Positions 18,489 through 27,892 of a DNA stretch of 64,000 nucleotides are shown here, piece after piece. Position 1 is the first letter of the stretch. Each line of letters opens with the position of its first letter. The translations under genes and the position numbers were made by a program. The DNA comes from Actinocrispum wychmicini. GTDB lineage: Bacteria > Actinomycetota > Actinomycetes > Mycobacteriales > Pseudonocardiaceae. The notes below the pieces were generated by a model. That model saw nothing but the letters and a program-made list of their open reading frames with translations. It was not told the DNA's origin and searched no databases. The DNA is taken from the NCBI RefSeq assembly GCF_004345645.1, contig NZ_SLWS01000006.1, positions 434,001 through 498,000 on the forward strand, given 5' to 3'.

Positions 18489-20031
18489 TATAGCGATCAT
18501 CATCATCTACTTAGCGGCGATGCCGTTGATCGGTGTGCTCGTCGGCCGCAAGCAGAAGTCCGCTTCGGACTACTTCGTCGGCGAACGAAGCCTGCCGTGG
18601 TTCGCTGTGACGCTGTCCGTGGTGGCCACGGAGACGTCCACGCTGACCGTGATCAGCACGCCAGGTCTGGTGTTCGGCAACGCCTTCACGTTCCTGTCGC
18701 TCGCGCTCGGCTACATCGTCGGCCGCACCATCGCCGCGTTCGTGCTGCTGCCGCAGTACTTCAAGGGCAACATGGTCAGCGCGTACGGGTTCCTCGGCAA
18801 ACGGTTCGGCAAGGGCCTGCAGGGCACGGCATCGCTCACGTTCATCGTCACCAGGCTGCTCGCCGAAGGTGTCCGCCTGTTCGCCGGCGCCATCCCGATC
18901 AAGATCATTCTCGATCATTTCGGGGTGAGCATGAGCTACCCGGCGATCGTGGTCATCCTGACCGCGCTCACCCTGCTGTACGCGTACGTCGGCGGGATCA
19001 AGGCGGTGGTCTGGGTGGACGTCATCCAGCTGTCGCTGTACCTCGGCGGGGCGATCGCCGCGATCATCGTGCTGGCCAACAAGCTGCCGGACGGCTGGCT
19101 GTCGATGGCGCGCGCGGACGGCAAGCTCGACCTCTGGAATCTCAGCCTGCACATCTGGACGTCGCCGTACATGTTGATCACCGGCATCGTCGGCGGCGCG
19201 GTGTTCTCGATGGCGTCGCACGGCTCCGACCAGCTGATCGCGCAGCGCCTGCTGGCCACCAAGAGCCTGCGCGACGGGCAGAAGGCCCTGATCGGCAGCG
19301 GGATCATCGTGTTCGTCCAGTTCACGCTGTTCCTGGTGGTCGGCGCGATGCTGTGGGTCTTCGACGGCCGCAAGACCGTGACCCAGTTGGGGATGCAGAG
19401 CGCGGACGACGTGTTCTCCAGGTTCATCATCGACGACCTGCCGGTGGGCATCTCCGGCCTGCTCATCGCCGGGGTGCTCGCGTCCACGATGGGCGCGTTG
19501 GCGTCGGCGCTCAACGCGCTGTCCACGTCCACGGTCGCCGACCTGTACCAGAAGTTCACGAAACGGAACGCCAGCGACTCCAAGCTGCTCCGGCACGGTC
19601 GCGTGTGGACACTCGTGTGGGCGGTGGTGTTCGCGGTCTTCGCGTCGATGTTCTCCAGCACCAAGAACTCGGTGATCGAACTCGGCCTGGCGATCGTCGG
19701 CTACACCTACGGCGCGCTGCTTGGCGCGTTCGTGCTCGGCCTGGTCGTCCGCAGGGCACGTCAGGCCGACGCGATCGTCGCGTTCGTCGCCACGGTCGCG
19801 GTCATGGCGTTCGTCATCCTCGGCCTGAAGTTCTCCAAGACCACCGGCGCGTTCATCGGCGTGGACTTCTCCAAGGCGGCCGGGGACAACGTGGCACTGG
19901 CCTTCCCGTGGTACCCGCTGCTCGGGGTGCTGATCACGTTGGTGGTGGGCGGCCTGATGTCGTTGCGGCACCCGAGCCCGCCGCCGCCCGAGGAGGCGGC
20001 CGAGGAGGAAGCCGTCGCCAAGGTCGCGTAG
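18475..20031 (+). CDS. Sodium:solute symporter (SSS family)
   Basis: A 518-residue membrane protein with about 13 transmembrane helices and a charged C-terminal tail (PPPEEAAEEEA). The SSS family signature region LYAYVGGIKAVVWVDVIQ is at about residues 162-180, and SHGSDQLIAQRLLATKSLRDG follows. The family imports sugars, sialic acid, amino acids or vitamins with Na+. The GTG start inside anmK with GGAGGGG just upstream indicates coupled translation, so anhydro-muropeptide sugar or a related cell-wall sugar is the inferred cargo. Confidence 0.88.
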   Translation: MRTLDIAIIIIYLAAMPLIGVLVGRKQKSASDYFVGERSLPWFAVTLSVVATETSTLTVISTPGLVFGNAFTFLSLALGYIVGRTIAAFVLLPQYFKGNMVSAYGFLGKRFGKGLQGTASLTFIVTRLLAEGVRLFAGAIPIKIILDHFGVSMSYPAIVVILTALTLLYAYVGGIKAVVWVDVIQLSLYLGGAIAAIIVLANKLPDGWLSMARADGKLDLWNLSLHIWTSPYMLITGIVGGAVFSMASHGSDQLIAQRLLATKSLRDGQKALIGSGIIVFVQFTLFLVVGAMLWVFDGRKTVTQLGMQSADDVFSRFIIDDLPVGISGLLIAGVLASTMGALASALNALSTSTVADLYQKFTKRNASDSKLLRHGRVWTLVWAVVFAVFASMFSSTKNSVIELGLAIVGYTYGALLGAFVLGLVVRRARQADAIVAFVATVAVMAFVILGLKFSKTTGAFIGVDFSKAAGDNVALAFPWYPLLGVLITLVVGGLMSLRHPSPPPPEEAAEEEAVAKVA

Positions 20032-20098
20032 GTCCCCCGCCGGGTGGGGGTCCCCGGATCCCCACCCACTTGTCAGGTGAGGCGCCTATTGTGGGGCG

Positions 20099-20737
20099 AT
20101 GACGAGCACGCGGGCACCGCGTCGGCACTACGGCGGCAGGTCGGACGCGCAGCGCAGGGCCGAACGGCACGAGCGGCTGATGGAGGCCGGTCTGGAGCTG
20201 TTCGGTTCGGAGGGCTACGCGGCCACGTCCATCGAGCGGCTGTGCGCGACCGCGAGCGTCTCGACGCGGAACTTCTACGAGGAGTTCCCGGGCCGGGAGG
20301 CGTTGCTCATCGCGTTGCACGAACGGATCACCCAGTTGGCCCTGCAGAGCGCCTTCGCCGCACTCGTCGGCTACGAGGAGAAGCCGCTGGCCGAACGGAT
20401 CGGCCGGATGGTCCGCGCGTACATCACCACCACGTCGGGTGATCCGAAGTGGACACGGCTGGCGTACGTGGAAGTGGTCGGGGTCAGCGCGGCCGTGGAG
20501 CAACACCGGCTGATGTGGCGGGAGCGGATCGTCGAGTTCCTGGTCCAGGAGGCCAACCGCGCGGTCGACCGCGGCGAGGCCGGCGCCCGGGACTTCCACC
20601 TCACCGCGGTCGCGTTCATCGGCGCGGTGAACGAACTCGTCTACTACTGGTCCATGCACGACCGCAACACGCCGCTGGACGACCTGTGCGAGGAGCTGAC
20701 CCGGCTGGCGGTCGCCGCGATCACTGGCCCTTCCTGA
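20099..20737 (+). CDS. TetR-family transcriptional regulator
   Basis: A 212-residue regulator. The N-terminal TetR HTH runs over roughly residues 20-66 (RHERLMEAGLELFGSEGYAA, SIERLCATASVSTRNFYEEF), with the hallmark RNFYEEFPGREALL turn. The C-terminal ligand domain is not assigned. The target is unknown; the gene follows the SSS transporter by 67 nt and could control it. It overlaps the yceI-like gene on the other strand by 17 bp. Confidence 0.88.
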   Translation: MTSTRAPRRHYGGRSDAQRRAERHERLMEAGLELFGSEGYAATSIERLCATASVSTRNFYEEFPGREALLIALHERITQLALQSAFAALVGYEEKPLAERIGRMVRAYITTTSGDPKWTRLAYVEVVGVSAAVEQHRLMWRERIVEFLVQEANRAVDRGEAGARDFHLTAVAFIGAVNELVYYWSMHDRNTPLDDLCEELTRLAVAAITGPS

Positions 20738-21449
20738 GCGTCAGCAGCACCTCGACGTCGCCGTGGTCCTCGGTGGTGATGCCGGGGATGTTCGGCTTCG
20801 AGATCCCGTAGTCCGCGAACGCCACCGGGATCTTGGTCTGTGCCTGCAAGGTGTCGTTGCCGCGCTGCACGGTCAGGTCCACGGTCACCGAATTGGTCTT
20901 GCCGTGCAGGGTGAACTGGCCGGGCACCTTGACGGTCACGGTCTGCCCGGTCGACGGCACGGTGCCGAAGTCGACCGGCGCGGTCAGCGCGAATGTCGCC
21001 GTGGGGAACTGGGCCACCGACAGCAGCTCGTCTCGAAACGTTTCATCCCGGCCGCTCTTGTCGGACTTGACGGACGCCATGTCCACCGTGACCGTGCCGC
21101 CGGTGATCTTCGTGCCGGCGATCGCGACCGTGCCGGTGACCTTGCCGGTCCGGCCGACCGCGGTGGTGTCCTGGCCGAACAGGATCTCCTTGACCCGGTA
21201 TCCGGCCTGCGACCCGTCGGCGACCGCCCATGTCCCGTCGAGGAGGACCGCCTCCCCGGAGCCCTGAGCGGTGTTGTTCAACGCCAGTTCCTGGGCGGGC
21301 GCGGCGCTCAGGACGTGGATGTAGAACCATGGCACGCCGAAGAACCCGCCGGCCACCAGTACGATCCCGCCGACCAGCCAGAGCTTCCAGTGTCGCTTGA
21401 AACGGCCCATGCCCCTTCGTACGCCACTGGTCACGCTGAGGTTCATCAC
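20721..21449 (-). CDS. YceI-family protein, membrane-anchored
   Basis: A 242-residue protein with an uncleaved N-terminal helix (WLVGGIVLVAGGFFGVPWF, about residues 24-42) and a YceI lipocalin-like beta-barrel (LDGTWAVADGSQAGYRVKE, MASVKSDKSGRDETFRDELL, ATFALTAPV, VTVDLTVQR). YceI proteins bind polyisoprenoid lipids in an extracytoplasmic barrel; some are stress-induced. The start is GTG at 21449; an in-frame ATG at 21410 (MGRFKRHW) is possible. No partner cytochrome gene is adjacent. Confidence 0.88.
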   Translation of the reverse strand: MMNLSVTSGVRRGMGRFKRHWKLWLVGGIVLVAGGFFGVPWFYIHVLSAAPAQELALNNTAQGSGEAVLLDGTWAVADGSQAGYRVKEILFGQDTTAVGRTGKVTGTVAIAGTKITGGTVTVDMASVKSDKSGRDETFRDELLSVAQFPTATFALTAPVDFGTVPSTGQTVTVKVPGQFTLHGKTNSVTVDLTVQRGNDTLQAQTKIPVAFADYGISKPNIPGITTEDHGDVEVLLTLRKGQ

Positions 21450-21480
21450 CCGCGGCGGATCGACAGGGTGTCGACAGGAA

Positions 21481-22383
21481 TTAGGGTTTTCGCCGGTAGC
21501 TCACGAGCTGGGGCCCGACCTGGAAGCCGAGCCGGCCGAACATCCCCGCTGACGCGAGATTGTCGTCGTCCACCACGGCGACGGCCTGGCGTTTGGCCCC
21601 GTTGCGTGCGTCCAGCTCGCGTAACAGGCCGCGGACGACCATTCCACCGACGCCGACACATCGCATGTCCGGTTCGACGGCCACATAGTCGACCAGATAC
21701 TCGTTGTGCCGCGCGTATCCCGCGGCGAACCCGGCGAGCCTGCCTTCGCCCTGCCGGAGTACCACCACGGTGTGGTCGCCGTCGAGCAGCTGCCTGGTGG
21801 ATCTGGTCCGGTCGGCGAAGGCTTGTTCGTACAGGGCGCCGACCTGCGCGTGCAGGCCGGGGTCGAGCAGTTCCACCTTGTCCACGTCCTGGGTGAGCAG
21901 TGATCTCAGCTCGGCTCCGGCCAGAACGAACAGCTTGGTCGGCCGGGTGGCGGCGAACCCGTGCCGCCGGGCGAAGTCCGCGAGCTGCCGGTGCTGGACG
22001 TGCCCGAACAGGTCGAGATCCTCGACGCCGGCGAGCTTGGGCAGCTCCCGGACGCAGTCGAAAAGGTTGTCCGCGTTGGTGTCCCATGCCTGTGGAGCCG
22101 CCGGATGGCCACTGGGTACGTCCACGAACGGCCCGTACAGCCAGCCGCGCCCCAACTCCGCGTTCACGTCGGCACTCAGCACACCCCGCAACGCGCCGCT
22201 CGACCCGACCGCGACCGCGGCCCCGGAATGCCAGTCGGGCCGGAACCCGGATATCTCGTCGGTGATCTCGGCGACAGTCATGCCGTGGAAGCCGATGTGA
22301 TGAGCTGGGTCTGCCTGCAAACGCGCGACCAGCTCTGCGACGGCCGGAATGTCGGCGCGCGTAGCCGGACGGATCTTTGTCAT
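21481..22383 (-). CDS. GNAT-family N-acetyltransferase (two-domain size)
   Basis: A 300-residue protein starting MTKIRPATRADIP, typical of GNAT enzymes that use acetyl-CoA. The C-terminal half holds the acetyl-CoA motif A region (LVDYVAVEPDMRCVGVGGMVVRGLL) and the SAGMFGRLGFQ finish. The N-terminal half also looks GNAT-like, so this may be a duplicated-domain enzyme. The substrate is unknown. It is divergent from the flavin-oxidase-like gene, with an inverted repeat between them. Confidence 0.8.
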   Translation of the reverse strand: MTKIRPATRADIPAVAELVARLQADPAHHIGFHGMTVAEITDEISGFRPDWHSGAAVAVGSSGALRGVLSADVNAELGRGWLYGPFVDVPSGHPAAPQAWDTNADNLFDCVRELPKLAGVEDLDLFGHVQHRQLADFARRHGFAATRPTKLFVLAGAELRSLLTQDVDKVELLDPGLHAQVGALYEQAFADRTRSTRQLLDGDHTVVVLRQGEGRLAGFAAGYARHNEYLVDYVAVEPDMRCVGVGGMVVRGLLRELDARNGAKRQAVAVVDDDNLASAGMFGRLGFQVGPQLVSYRRKP

Positions 22384-22433
22384 GACCGAATCCTGAACTT
22401 CTGTTCGCCCGCGCGCGACTGGTTTACCTATTA

Positions 22434-22449
22434 ATGAATGAAGATTCAT
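22434..22449. promoter_or_regulatory. Inverted repeat ATGAAT-N4-ATTCAT between divergent genes
   Basis: A perfect 6-bp inverted repeat in an AT-rich island (taccTATTAATGAATGAAG... tattat) between the GNAT gene and the flavin-oxidase-like gene. It is a candidate repressor site for both. The regulator is unknown. Confidence 0.45.
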
Positions 22450-22463
22450 GTATTATCGTGGTC

Positions 22464-22970
22464 ATGTACGAGACCCACCATGACCTGGAGGAACTCCAGC
22501 GGCTCCTCGATGAGAGCTACGCGGGAGCGGGTACCCACCTACGATCGATCACCACCCCGGAGCGGCGGCTGGACGCGGCCGGCGTGGTCTCCCACACAAA
22601 GGGCGTCCGGGTGCTGCACCTGGCGACCGTGACCGCGCGGGCCGAACCCAGGGTGAGCCCGGTCGACAGCTTGTTCTACCGCGGCCACTTCTACTTCGGC
22701 TCGTCCCCGGAGTCGATGAAGTTCCGGCACATCCGCCAGCGGCCACAGGTGAGCGGCACGGTGACCGCCGGCGAGGAGCTGGCGATCACCGTGCACGGAG
22801 TCGCGGTACAGATCGACACGGCCGCCCCCGACCAACGAGGCCTACGGGACTACATCGTGGAAACCTACGGAGCGGCTTGGTGGGACGAATGGGGAGCGGG
22901 CGCGCCCTACGCCCGGATCGACCCCACCAAGATGTTCACGTACTTCGTGCCGCCCCGGAATAATGCGTAG
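22464..22970 (+). CDS. Pyridoxamine 5'-phosphate oxidase-fold protein
   Basis: A 168-residue protein of the split-barrel flavin-binding family (FMN or F420). Typical segments are VRVLHLATVTARAEPRVSPVDSLFY region, FYFGSSPESMKFRHIRQRPQVSG and the final PTKMFTYFVPPR. The ATG at 22464 gives MYETHHDLEEL; upstream in-frame codons lie within the inverted repeat. The physiological substrate is unknown. Confidence 0.8.
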   Translation: MYETHHDLEELQRLLDESYAGAGTHLRSITTPERRLDAAGVVSHTKGVRVLHLATVTARAEPRVSPVDSLFYRGHFYFGSSPESMKFRHIRQRPQVSGTVTAGEELAITVHGVAVQIDTAAPDQRGLRDYIVETYGAAWWDEWGAGAPYARIDPTKMFTYFVPPRNNA

Positions 22971-23002
22971 GACGGTGCCAACGCGCAAGGGAGAAACCCA
23001 CT

Positions 23003-23488
23003 GTGACCTGGGAACAGCGACTGGCGGACGCATGGGCGTCGATCGACGACCACGCCGAGGCGGAGTTCGTCGCGTTGATCGAGCGGGTCACGGCCGAACT
23101 GCCCGACGGCGATCCGATCAGGACATTCGAACGCGCCGCGTCACTCGACTCGACGGGCCATTCGGACCTCGCGGTGCCGATGTACCGGCAAGCGCTCGAC
23201 CAAGGTCTGACCGGGGAACGGCGGCGGCGGGCGGTGATCCAGATGGCCAGCTCACTCAGGAACCTCGGCCGTTCCGCGGAAAGCGTCGAGTTGTTGGAAC
23301 ACGAGGTGACCGTGGCCAACGACCACCTCGACGACGCCGTGAAAGTGGTGCTCGCCTTGGCGTTGACGGATGTCGGGCGGGAACGCGAAGCCGTGTCGAT
23401 CGCAGTTGGCGCACTGGCCAAGCACCTTCCGCGCTATCAGCGCTCGATGGCGAACTACGCGCGACTGTTGCTGGAAGAGGACCGTTAG
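23003..23488 (+). CDS. Tetratricopeptide-repeat protein
   Basis: A 161-residue all-helical soluble protein of the small TPR-group family. Repeats are visible at DSTGHSDLAVPMYRQALDQG, RAVIQMASSLRNLGRSAESVELL and VKVVLALALTDVGREREAVSI. The start is GTG with GGGAGA 8 nt upstream. It is probably a protein-interaction scaffold; the partner is unknown. Its stop interlocks with that of smc (TTAG). Confidence 0.8.
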   Translation: MTWEQRLADAWASIDDHAEAEFVALIERVTAELPDGDPIRTFERAASLDSTGHSDLAVPMYRQALDQGLTGERRRRAVIQMASSLRNLGRSAESVELLEHEVTVANDHLDDAVKVVLALALTDVGREREAVSIAVGALAKHLPRYQRSMANYARLLLEEDR

Positions 23489-26400
23489 ACCTCTTTGCTC
23501 AGGCGCTGCGAAATCACCTGGGTGACGCCGTCGCCGCGCATGCTCACGCCGTAGAGGGCGTCCGCGATCTCCATGGTCGGCTTCTGGTGCGTGATGATGA
23601 TCAGCTGGGAGGTCGCGCGCAGCTCTTGGAGCAGGCCGATCAGGCGGCGCATGTTGGTGTCGTCCAGTGCCGCCTCGACCTCGTCCATCACGTAGAAGGG
23701 CGAGGGGCGGGCCCGGAAGATCGCCACCAGCATGGCCACCGCCACCAGGGACTTCTCGCCGCCGGACAGCAGGGACAGGCGCTTGATCTTCTTGCCTGGC
23801 GGGCGGGCTTCCACGTCGACGCCGGTGACGAGCATGTCGTTCGGCTCGGTCAGGATCATCCGGCCCTCGCCGCCCGGGAACAGGGTGTTGAAGACGATCT
23901 CGAACTCGCGGGCCACGTCCTCGTAGGCGGACGTGAAGACCTCCAGGATCTTGTCGTCCACCTCCTTCACGACCGTGAGCAGGTCGCGGCGGGTGGCTTT
24001 GAGGTCCTCCAGTTGGGTGGACAGGAACTTGTAGCGTTCCTCCAGCGCGGCGAACTCCTCCAGGGCCAACGGGTTCACCTTGCCCAGCAGGGACAGGTCC
24101 CGCTCGGCTTTCTTGGCGCGGCGCTGCTGGGTGTCGCGGTCGTACGGTGACGACGGCGGCCGGATCACGTCCTCGCCGCGTTCCTTCGCCGCCTCGTACT
24201 CGGCGATCTCGTTGGGGGGCGCGGGAACCAGGCGGTCCGGGCCGTACTCGGCCACCAGATCGTCCAGGCCCATCCCGAAGTCCTCGGCGATCTTGGTCTC
24301 CAGCTGCTCGATCCGCAGCCGCTGTTCGGCCCGCAGCACCTCGTCGCGGTGCACGGCGTCGGTGAGCTTCTCCAGTTCGTTGGACAGTTCCCGGACACGT
24401 CCGCGAACCTCCAGCAACGCCGACTCCCGGTGCGACCGTCGGGACGCCACCTCGTCACGGACCGTGGCGGCCCGGCTCAGCGACACGTCGATGCGTTCGA
24501 TGGCGTACTCGCCGCCACGAACCACCGCGTCGGCCACGAGCTTGCCGCGCTGACGGGCTTCCCGCGCCCGCTCGAACCGTTCGCGCGCTTCACGTTCCTG
24601 ACGCGCCGCGCGCCGCAGCCCCTCCGCCTTACCCGCGACGGCCCGTGCGCGCTCCTCAGCGGTACGCAACGCGAGACGTGTGTCCATTTCCTGCTGGCGC
24701 GCGGTGTTCAGGGACGCCACGGCTTCGTCGCGCACGCGCGAGTCGGGTTCGTCGTCCAGCGGCTGTTCCTGGGCGCCGACCAGGCGTTCTTCCAGTTCGG
24801 CGAGCTTGGTGAGCTGCTCCTCACGGGCCTGCTCGATCTTGGCCCGCTGGATCCGGACGCGTTCCACTTCGGCTTCGGCGGTCTTGGCGGCCTGACGCAT
24901 CCGCGCGATCCGCTCACCGGAGCGGGCCTTGCGGACCTTGGCCTCGCTCAACGCCTCCTTGGCGGCGTTGACCTCCTCCCGCCGCGCCTCCTGCTCGGCG
25001 CGCGCACCCGCAAGCGCCCCAACGGATTCCGCCAGTCCTCGCTCGACCATCACGAGCTGGTCGTTGGCCTCGTCGACCGCGGCCTGCACCTCGATCACGC
25101 TCTCGCTGCGGCCCGAACCGCCCACGGCCCAGTCCGCGCCGAGTAGGTCGCCGTCGGTCGTGACGGCCCGCAGCGACGGGTCCATCGCCACGATTTGCCT
25201 TGCCGCGGCCAGGTTTTCGACCACCACGACCCGGTCGAGGGCTCGGTCGAGGGCGGGCCGCAGCGCGTCCGGGCAGCGAACCCGGTCGGCCGCCCACGAC
25301 GCCCCGGGCGGCAACCCCGGCCAGCCCGATCGGTCCACAGTGGACCCGAGGGAGCCGATCAGCAGACCGGCCCGGCCGGCGTCGTTGTCCCGCAACAAAG
25401 ACAGCGCGGTCACCGCGTCGTCGCCGCCGGCGACCGCCACCGCGTCCGCGATCGGCCCGAGCGCGGCGGCCATCGCCACCTCGGCACCGGGCGAAACGGT
25501 GAGCAGCGCGGCGACCGACCCGAGCAGTCCAGGCAGCCGATGGCCGGCCGCGAGCAGCGCGCCGGCGCCGTCCTTTCGGTTGAGCCCCAACGAAAGCGCG
25601 TCGACTCGGGCCCGCCACGAGGCGATCTCCCGTTCCGCCTTGCGCTCGGCCGTGACCAGCTCGTTCACCCGGGCCTTGGCCTGTTCCTCGGCCGCGACCG
25701 CGTGTCGGTGCCGGTCGTGCAACGCCTCGTCGTCGGAGTCCTCGACCCCGGTCTCGACCTCGGTGTCGACCAGCTCGCCCGCGGCGACCGCCAGCCGGTC
25801 CTCGGCCTCGGCCAACGTGGTGGACAGCCGTTCGATCTCCTCGGCGGTCGCGCTGTTCTTGCTGCGCAACGCCTCCACCTGGCCGGCGAGCCTGGCCAGG
25901 CCCTCCCGGCGGTCGGCGATCGCCCGGACCGCCGCGAGGTGCGCCTTCTCCGCCGCGGCGACCGCGTTCTCCAGCTCGGACCGGCGCGCCAACGCCTCGG
26001 ACAGCGCCTCGCGGGCGATCTCCACACCTTCGGCCAGCTCGACCTCAAGCTCGGCGGCCTCCTCCGCCTCGGCGTCCAGCGCTTCGGGGTCACGCCCCTG
26101 AGACGGCCGTTCGCCCTGGTCGGACAAGTGCCGGGCGCGTTCGGCGGCCAACCGGACCGTGCCGCGCAGCCGTTCCGCCAACGCGGACAGCCGGTACCAG
26201 GCGTCCTGCGCGGCGGTCAGCGCGGGCGCGTCCTCGGCCAGCGACGCTTCGAGTTCGTTCTGCTCGGCCTGCGCGAACTGCAACGCCCGCTCGGTCTCGC
26301 CGCGCTTGGCCCGCGCGGTCGCCTCGTCCTGTTCTTCCTTGGCCAGTTCGTAACGCTGGGTCACCAAATCGTCGGCGATCAGCCGCAGCCGCGCGTCCCG

Positions 26401-27066
26401 CAGCTCCATCTGCACGACCTGGGCGCGCCGGGCGATCTCCGCCTGCTTGCCCAGCGGCTTGAGCTGGCGGCGCAACTCGGCGGTCAGGTCGGTCAGCCGG
26501 GTCAGGTTGGCCTGCATCGCGTCCAGCTTCCGCAGCGCCTTCTCCTTGCGCTTACGGTGCTTGAGAACGCCCGCGGCCTCCTCGATGAACGCCCGGCGGC
26601 CCTCCGGCTTGGACTCCAGGATGGCGCCCAGCTGGCCCTGGCCGACGATGACGTGCATCTCCCGGCCGATACCGGAGTCCGACAGCAGTTCCTGCACGTC
26701 CATCAGCCGGCAGCTGGACCCGTTGATCTCGTACTCGCTGGCGCCGTCCCGGAAGATCCGGCGGGTGATCGACACCTCGGTGTAGTCGATCGGCAGGGCG
26801 CCGTCGGTGTTGTCGATGGTCAGCGTCACCTCGGCGCGGCCGAGCGGCTGGCGCTGGCCGGCGCCCGCGAAGATGACGTCCTCCATCTTGCCGCCGCGCA
26901 GCGACTTCGCGCCCTGCTCACCCATCACCCAGCTCAGCGCGTCCAGCACGTTCGACTTGCCGGACCCGTTCGGCCCGACGACACAGGTGATCCCTGGTTC
27001 GAAGCGAAGTGTGGTCGCCGAGGCGAAGGACTTGAAGCCCTTCAGCGTCAGGCTCTTGAGGTGCAC
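23485..27066 (-). CDS. smc: Chromosome segregation protein SMC
   Basis: A 1193-residue SMC ATPase that organises and condenses the chromosome with ScpA/ScpB. Walker A GPNGSGKSN is at residues 31-39; two long coiled coils rich in Glu, Ala and Arg flank the hinge (roughly 500-650, LPGLLGSVAALLTV ... TTDGDLLGADWAVGG). The C-terminal head has the LSGGEKSLVA signature and the DEVEAALDD Walker B. The GTG at 27066 giving VHLKSLTLKGFKSFA matches the family start; a GTG 27 nt upstream is also in frame. A 688-residue frame on the opposite strand is an artefact of GC-rich codons. Confidence 0.97.
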   Translation of the reverse strand: MHLKSLTLKGFKSFASATTLRFEPGITCVVGPNGSGKSNVLDALSWVMGEQGAKSLRGGKMEDVIFAGAGQRQPLGRAEVTLTIDNTDGALPIDYTEVSITRRIFRDGASEYEINGSSCRLMDVQELLSDSGIGREMHVIVGQGQLGAILESKPEGRRAFIEEAAGVLKHRKRKEKALRKLDAMQANLTRLTDLTAELRRQLKPLGKQAEIARRAQVVQMELRDARLRLIADDLVTQRYELAKEEQDEATARAKRGETERALQFAQAEQNELEASLAEDAPALTAAQDAWYRLSALAERLRGTVRLAAERARHLSDQGERPSQGRDPEALDAEAEEAAELEVELAEGVEIAREALSEALARRSELENAVAAAEKAHLAAVRAIADRREGLARLAGQVEALRSKNSATAEEIERLSTTLAEAEDRLAVAAGELVDTEVETGVEDSDDEALHDRHRHAVAAEEQAKARVNELVTAERKAEREIASWRARVDALSLGLNRKDGAGALLAAGHRLPGLLGSVAALLTVSPGAEVAMAAALGPIADAVAVAGGDDAVTALSLLRDNDAGRAGLLIGSLGSTVDRSGWPGLPPGASWAADRVRCPDALRPALDRALDRVVVVENLAAARQIVAMDPSLRAVTTDGDLLGADWAVGGSGRSESVIEVQAAVDEANDQLVMVERGLAESVGALAGARAEQEARREEVNAAKEALSEAKVRKARSGERIARMRQAAKTAEAEVERVRIQRAKIEQAREEQLTKLAELEERLVGAQEQPLDDEPDSRVRDEAVASLNTARQQEMDTRLALRTAEERARAVAGKAEGLRRAARQEREARERFERAREARQRGKLVADAVVRGGEYAIERIDVSLSRAATVRDEVASRRSHRESALLEVRGRVRELSNELEKLTDAVHRDEVLRAEQRLRIEQLETKIAEDFGMGLDDLVAEYGPDRLVPAPPNEIAEYEAAKERGEDVIRPPSSPYDRDTQQRRAKKAERDLSLLGKVNPLALEEFAALEERYKFLSTQLEDLKATRRDLLTVVKEVDDKILEVFTSAYEDVAREFEIVFNTLFPGGEGRMILTEPNDMLVTGVDVEARPPGKKIKRLSLLSGGEKSLVAVAMLVAIFRARPSPFYVMDEVEAALDDTNMRRLIGLLQELRATSQLIIITHQKPTMEIADALYGVSMRGDGVTQVISQRLSKEV

Positions 27067-27160
27067 GAACGCCAGACCTCTCGGGTATGTCACGACTCGG
27101 TATCTCGCCGAGGGTACCCGGCCGGCATGAGGAACCCACGGAGCCCGAGGGGTGAGTCAC

Positions 27161-27892
27161 TCAGGAGGCGTGGATCCCCACAAGCAGCGCGCCACCCGCG
27201 ACGACCTCGACCCGTTCGATGTCACTCAGCTGGATGGACGTGCTGCCTGGCGCGGACCTGATGGCCGTGTAGTTGCCCGCCGCCCACTGGCCGGCGATCT
27301 CGCTGCTGCCGTCCCGGCCGTAGACGATCATGTGGCAGAGCTTGCGGCCCTCCGGCACGGCCTCCATGGAAAGGCGCAGCTCAGTGCCCCAGCCGCGCTT
27401 GGTCAGCTCGACCCGGCCGAACACCCCGGTGGTGGGGTCGACCGCGGTCCACGCCACGGGCGACGCCTGGATCGCCGGCGCGGGCGTGTCGTCGTGCATG
27501 ACCACGAAGCCACCGCCGGCCAGCAACACGACGGCCGCGGCGGCGACGATGGCCGCCCGGGACCGGCGCAGCCAGCCCGGCCGGGCAGGCGGCGGTTCGG
27601 ACAGGTTGGACAAGTTAGACGGATCAGGCAGCTCGGACATGTCGGGCATCGGCCCGGCCAGCGCGATCTCGGCCGGCAGCTCGATCGGCCAGTCCGGCAG
27701 GTCACCCTCGGTCTCGATGGCCTGGTAGTCGGCCGGCGACAGGCGTTGCAGCAGCCCCGGCAGGGGCGCCAGCCGGACGAGTTCCGACTTGCAGTGCGCG
27801 CAGCTCGCGATGTGGTCCTCGAACTGCGACCGTTCGGTCGGGTCAAGCGCGCCAAGCAAGTAGGCACCGAGCGAGACGGTTCGGCGGCACAT
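27161..27892 (-). CDS. Anti-sigma factor with zinc-binding (ZAS) domain
   Basis: A 243-residue membrane protein of the RskA/RslA type. The cytoplasmic N-terminus has the H-x3-C-x2-C motif (HIASCAHC, about residues 29-36) that holds an ECF sigma factor; a transmembrane helix (AAIVAAAAVVLLAGGGFVV, about 132-150) precedes an extracellular domain. The ATG overlaps the sigma-factor stop (ATGA), the standard pairing. Release probably follows regulated proteolysis or thiol oxidation, as in the family; the signal is unknown. Confidence 0.9.
   Translation of the reverse strand: MCRRTVSLGAYLLGALDPTERSQFEDHIASCAHCKSELVRLAPLPGLLQRLSPADYQAIETEGDLPDWPIELPAEIALAGPMPDMSELPDPSNLSNLSEPPPARPGWLRRSRAAIVAAAAVVLLAGGGFVVMHDDTPAPAIQASPVAWTAVDPTTGVFGRVELTKRGWGTELRLSMEAVPEGRKLCHMIVYGRDGSSEIAGQWAAGNYTAIRSAPGSTSIQLSDIERVEVVAGGALLVGIHAS

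Noticed and set aside
25195..27261. 688-codon plus-strand frame
   Set aside because: Antisense to smc; low-complexity product and no start signals, while smc has all ATPase motifs.
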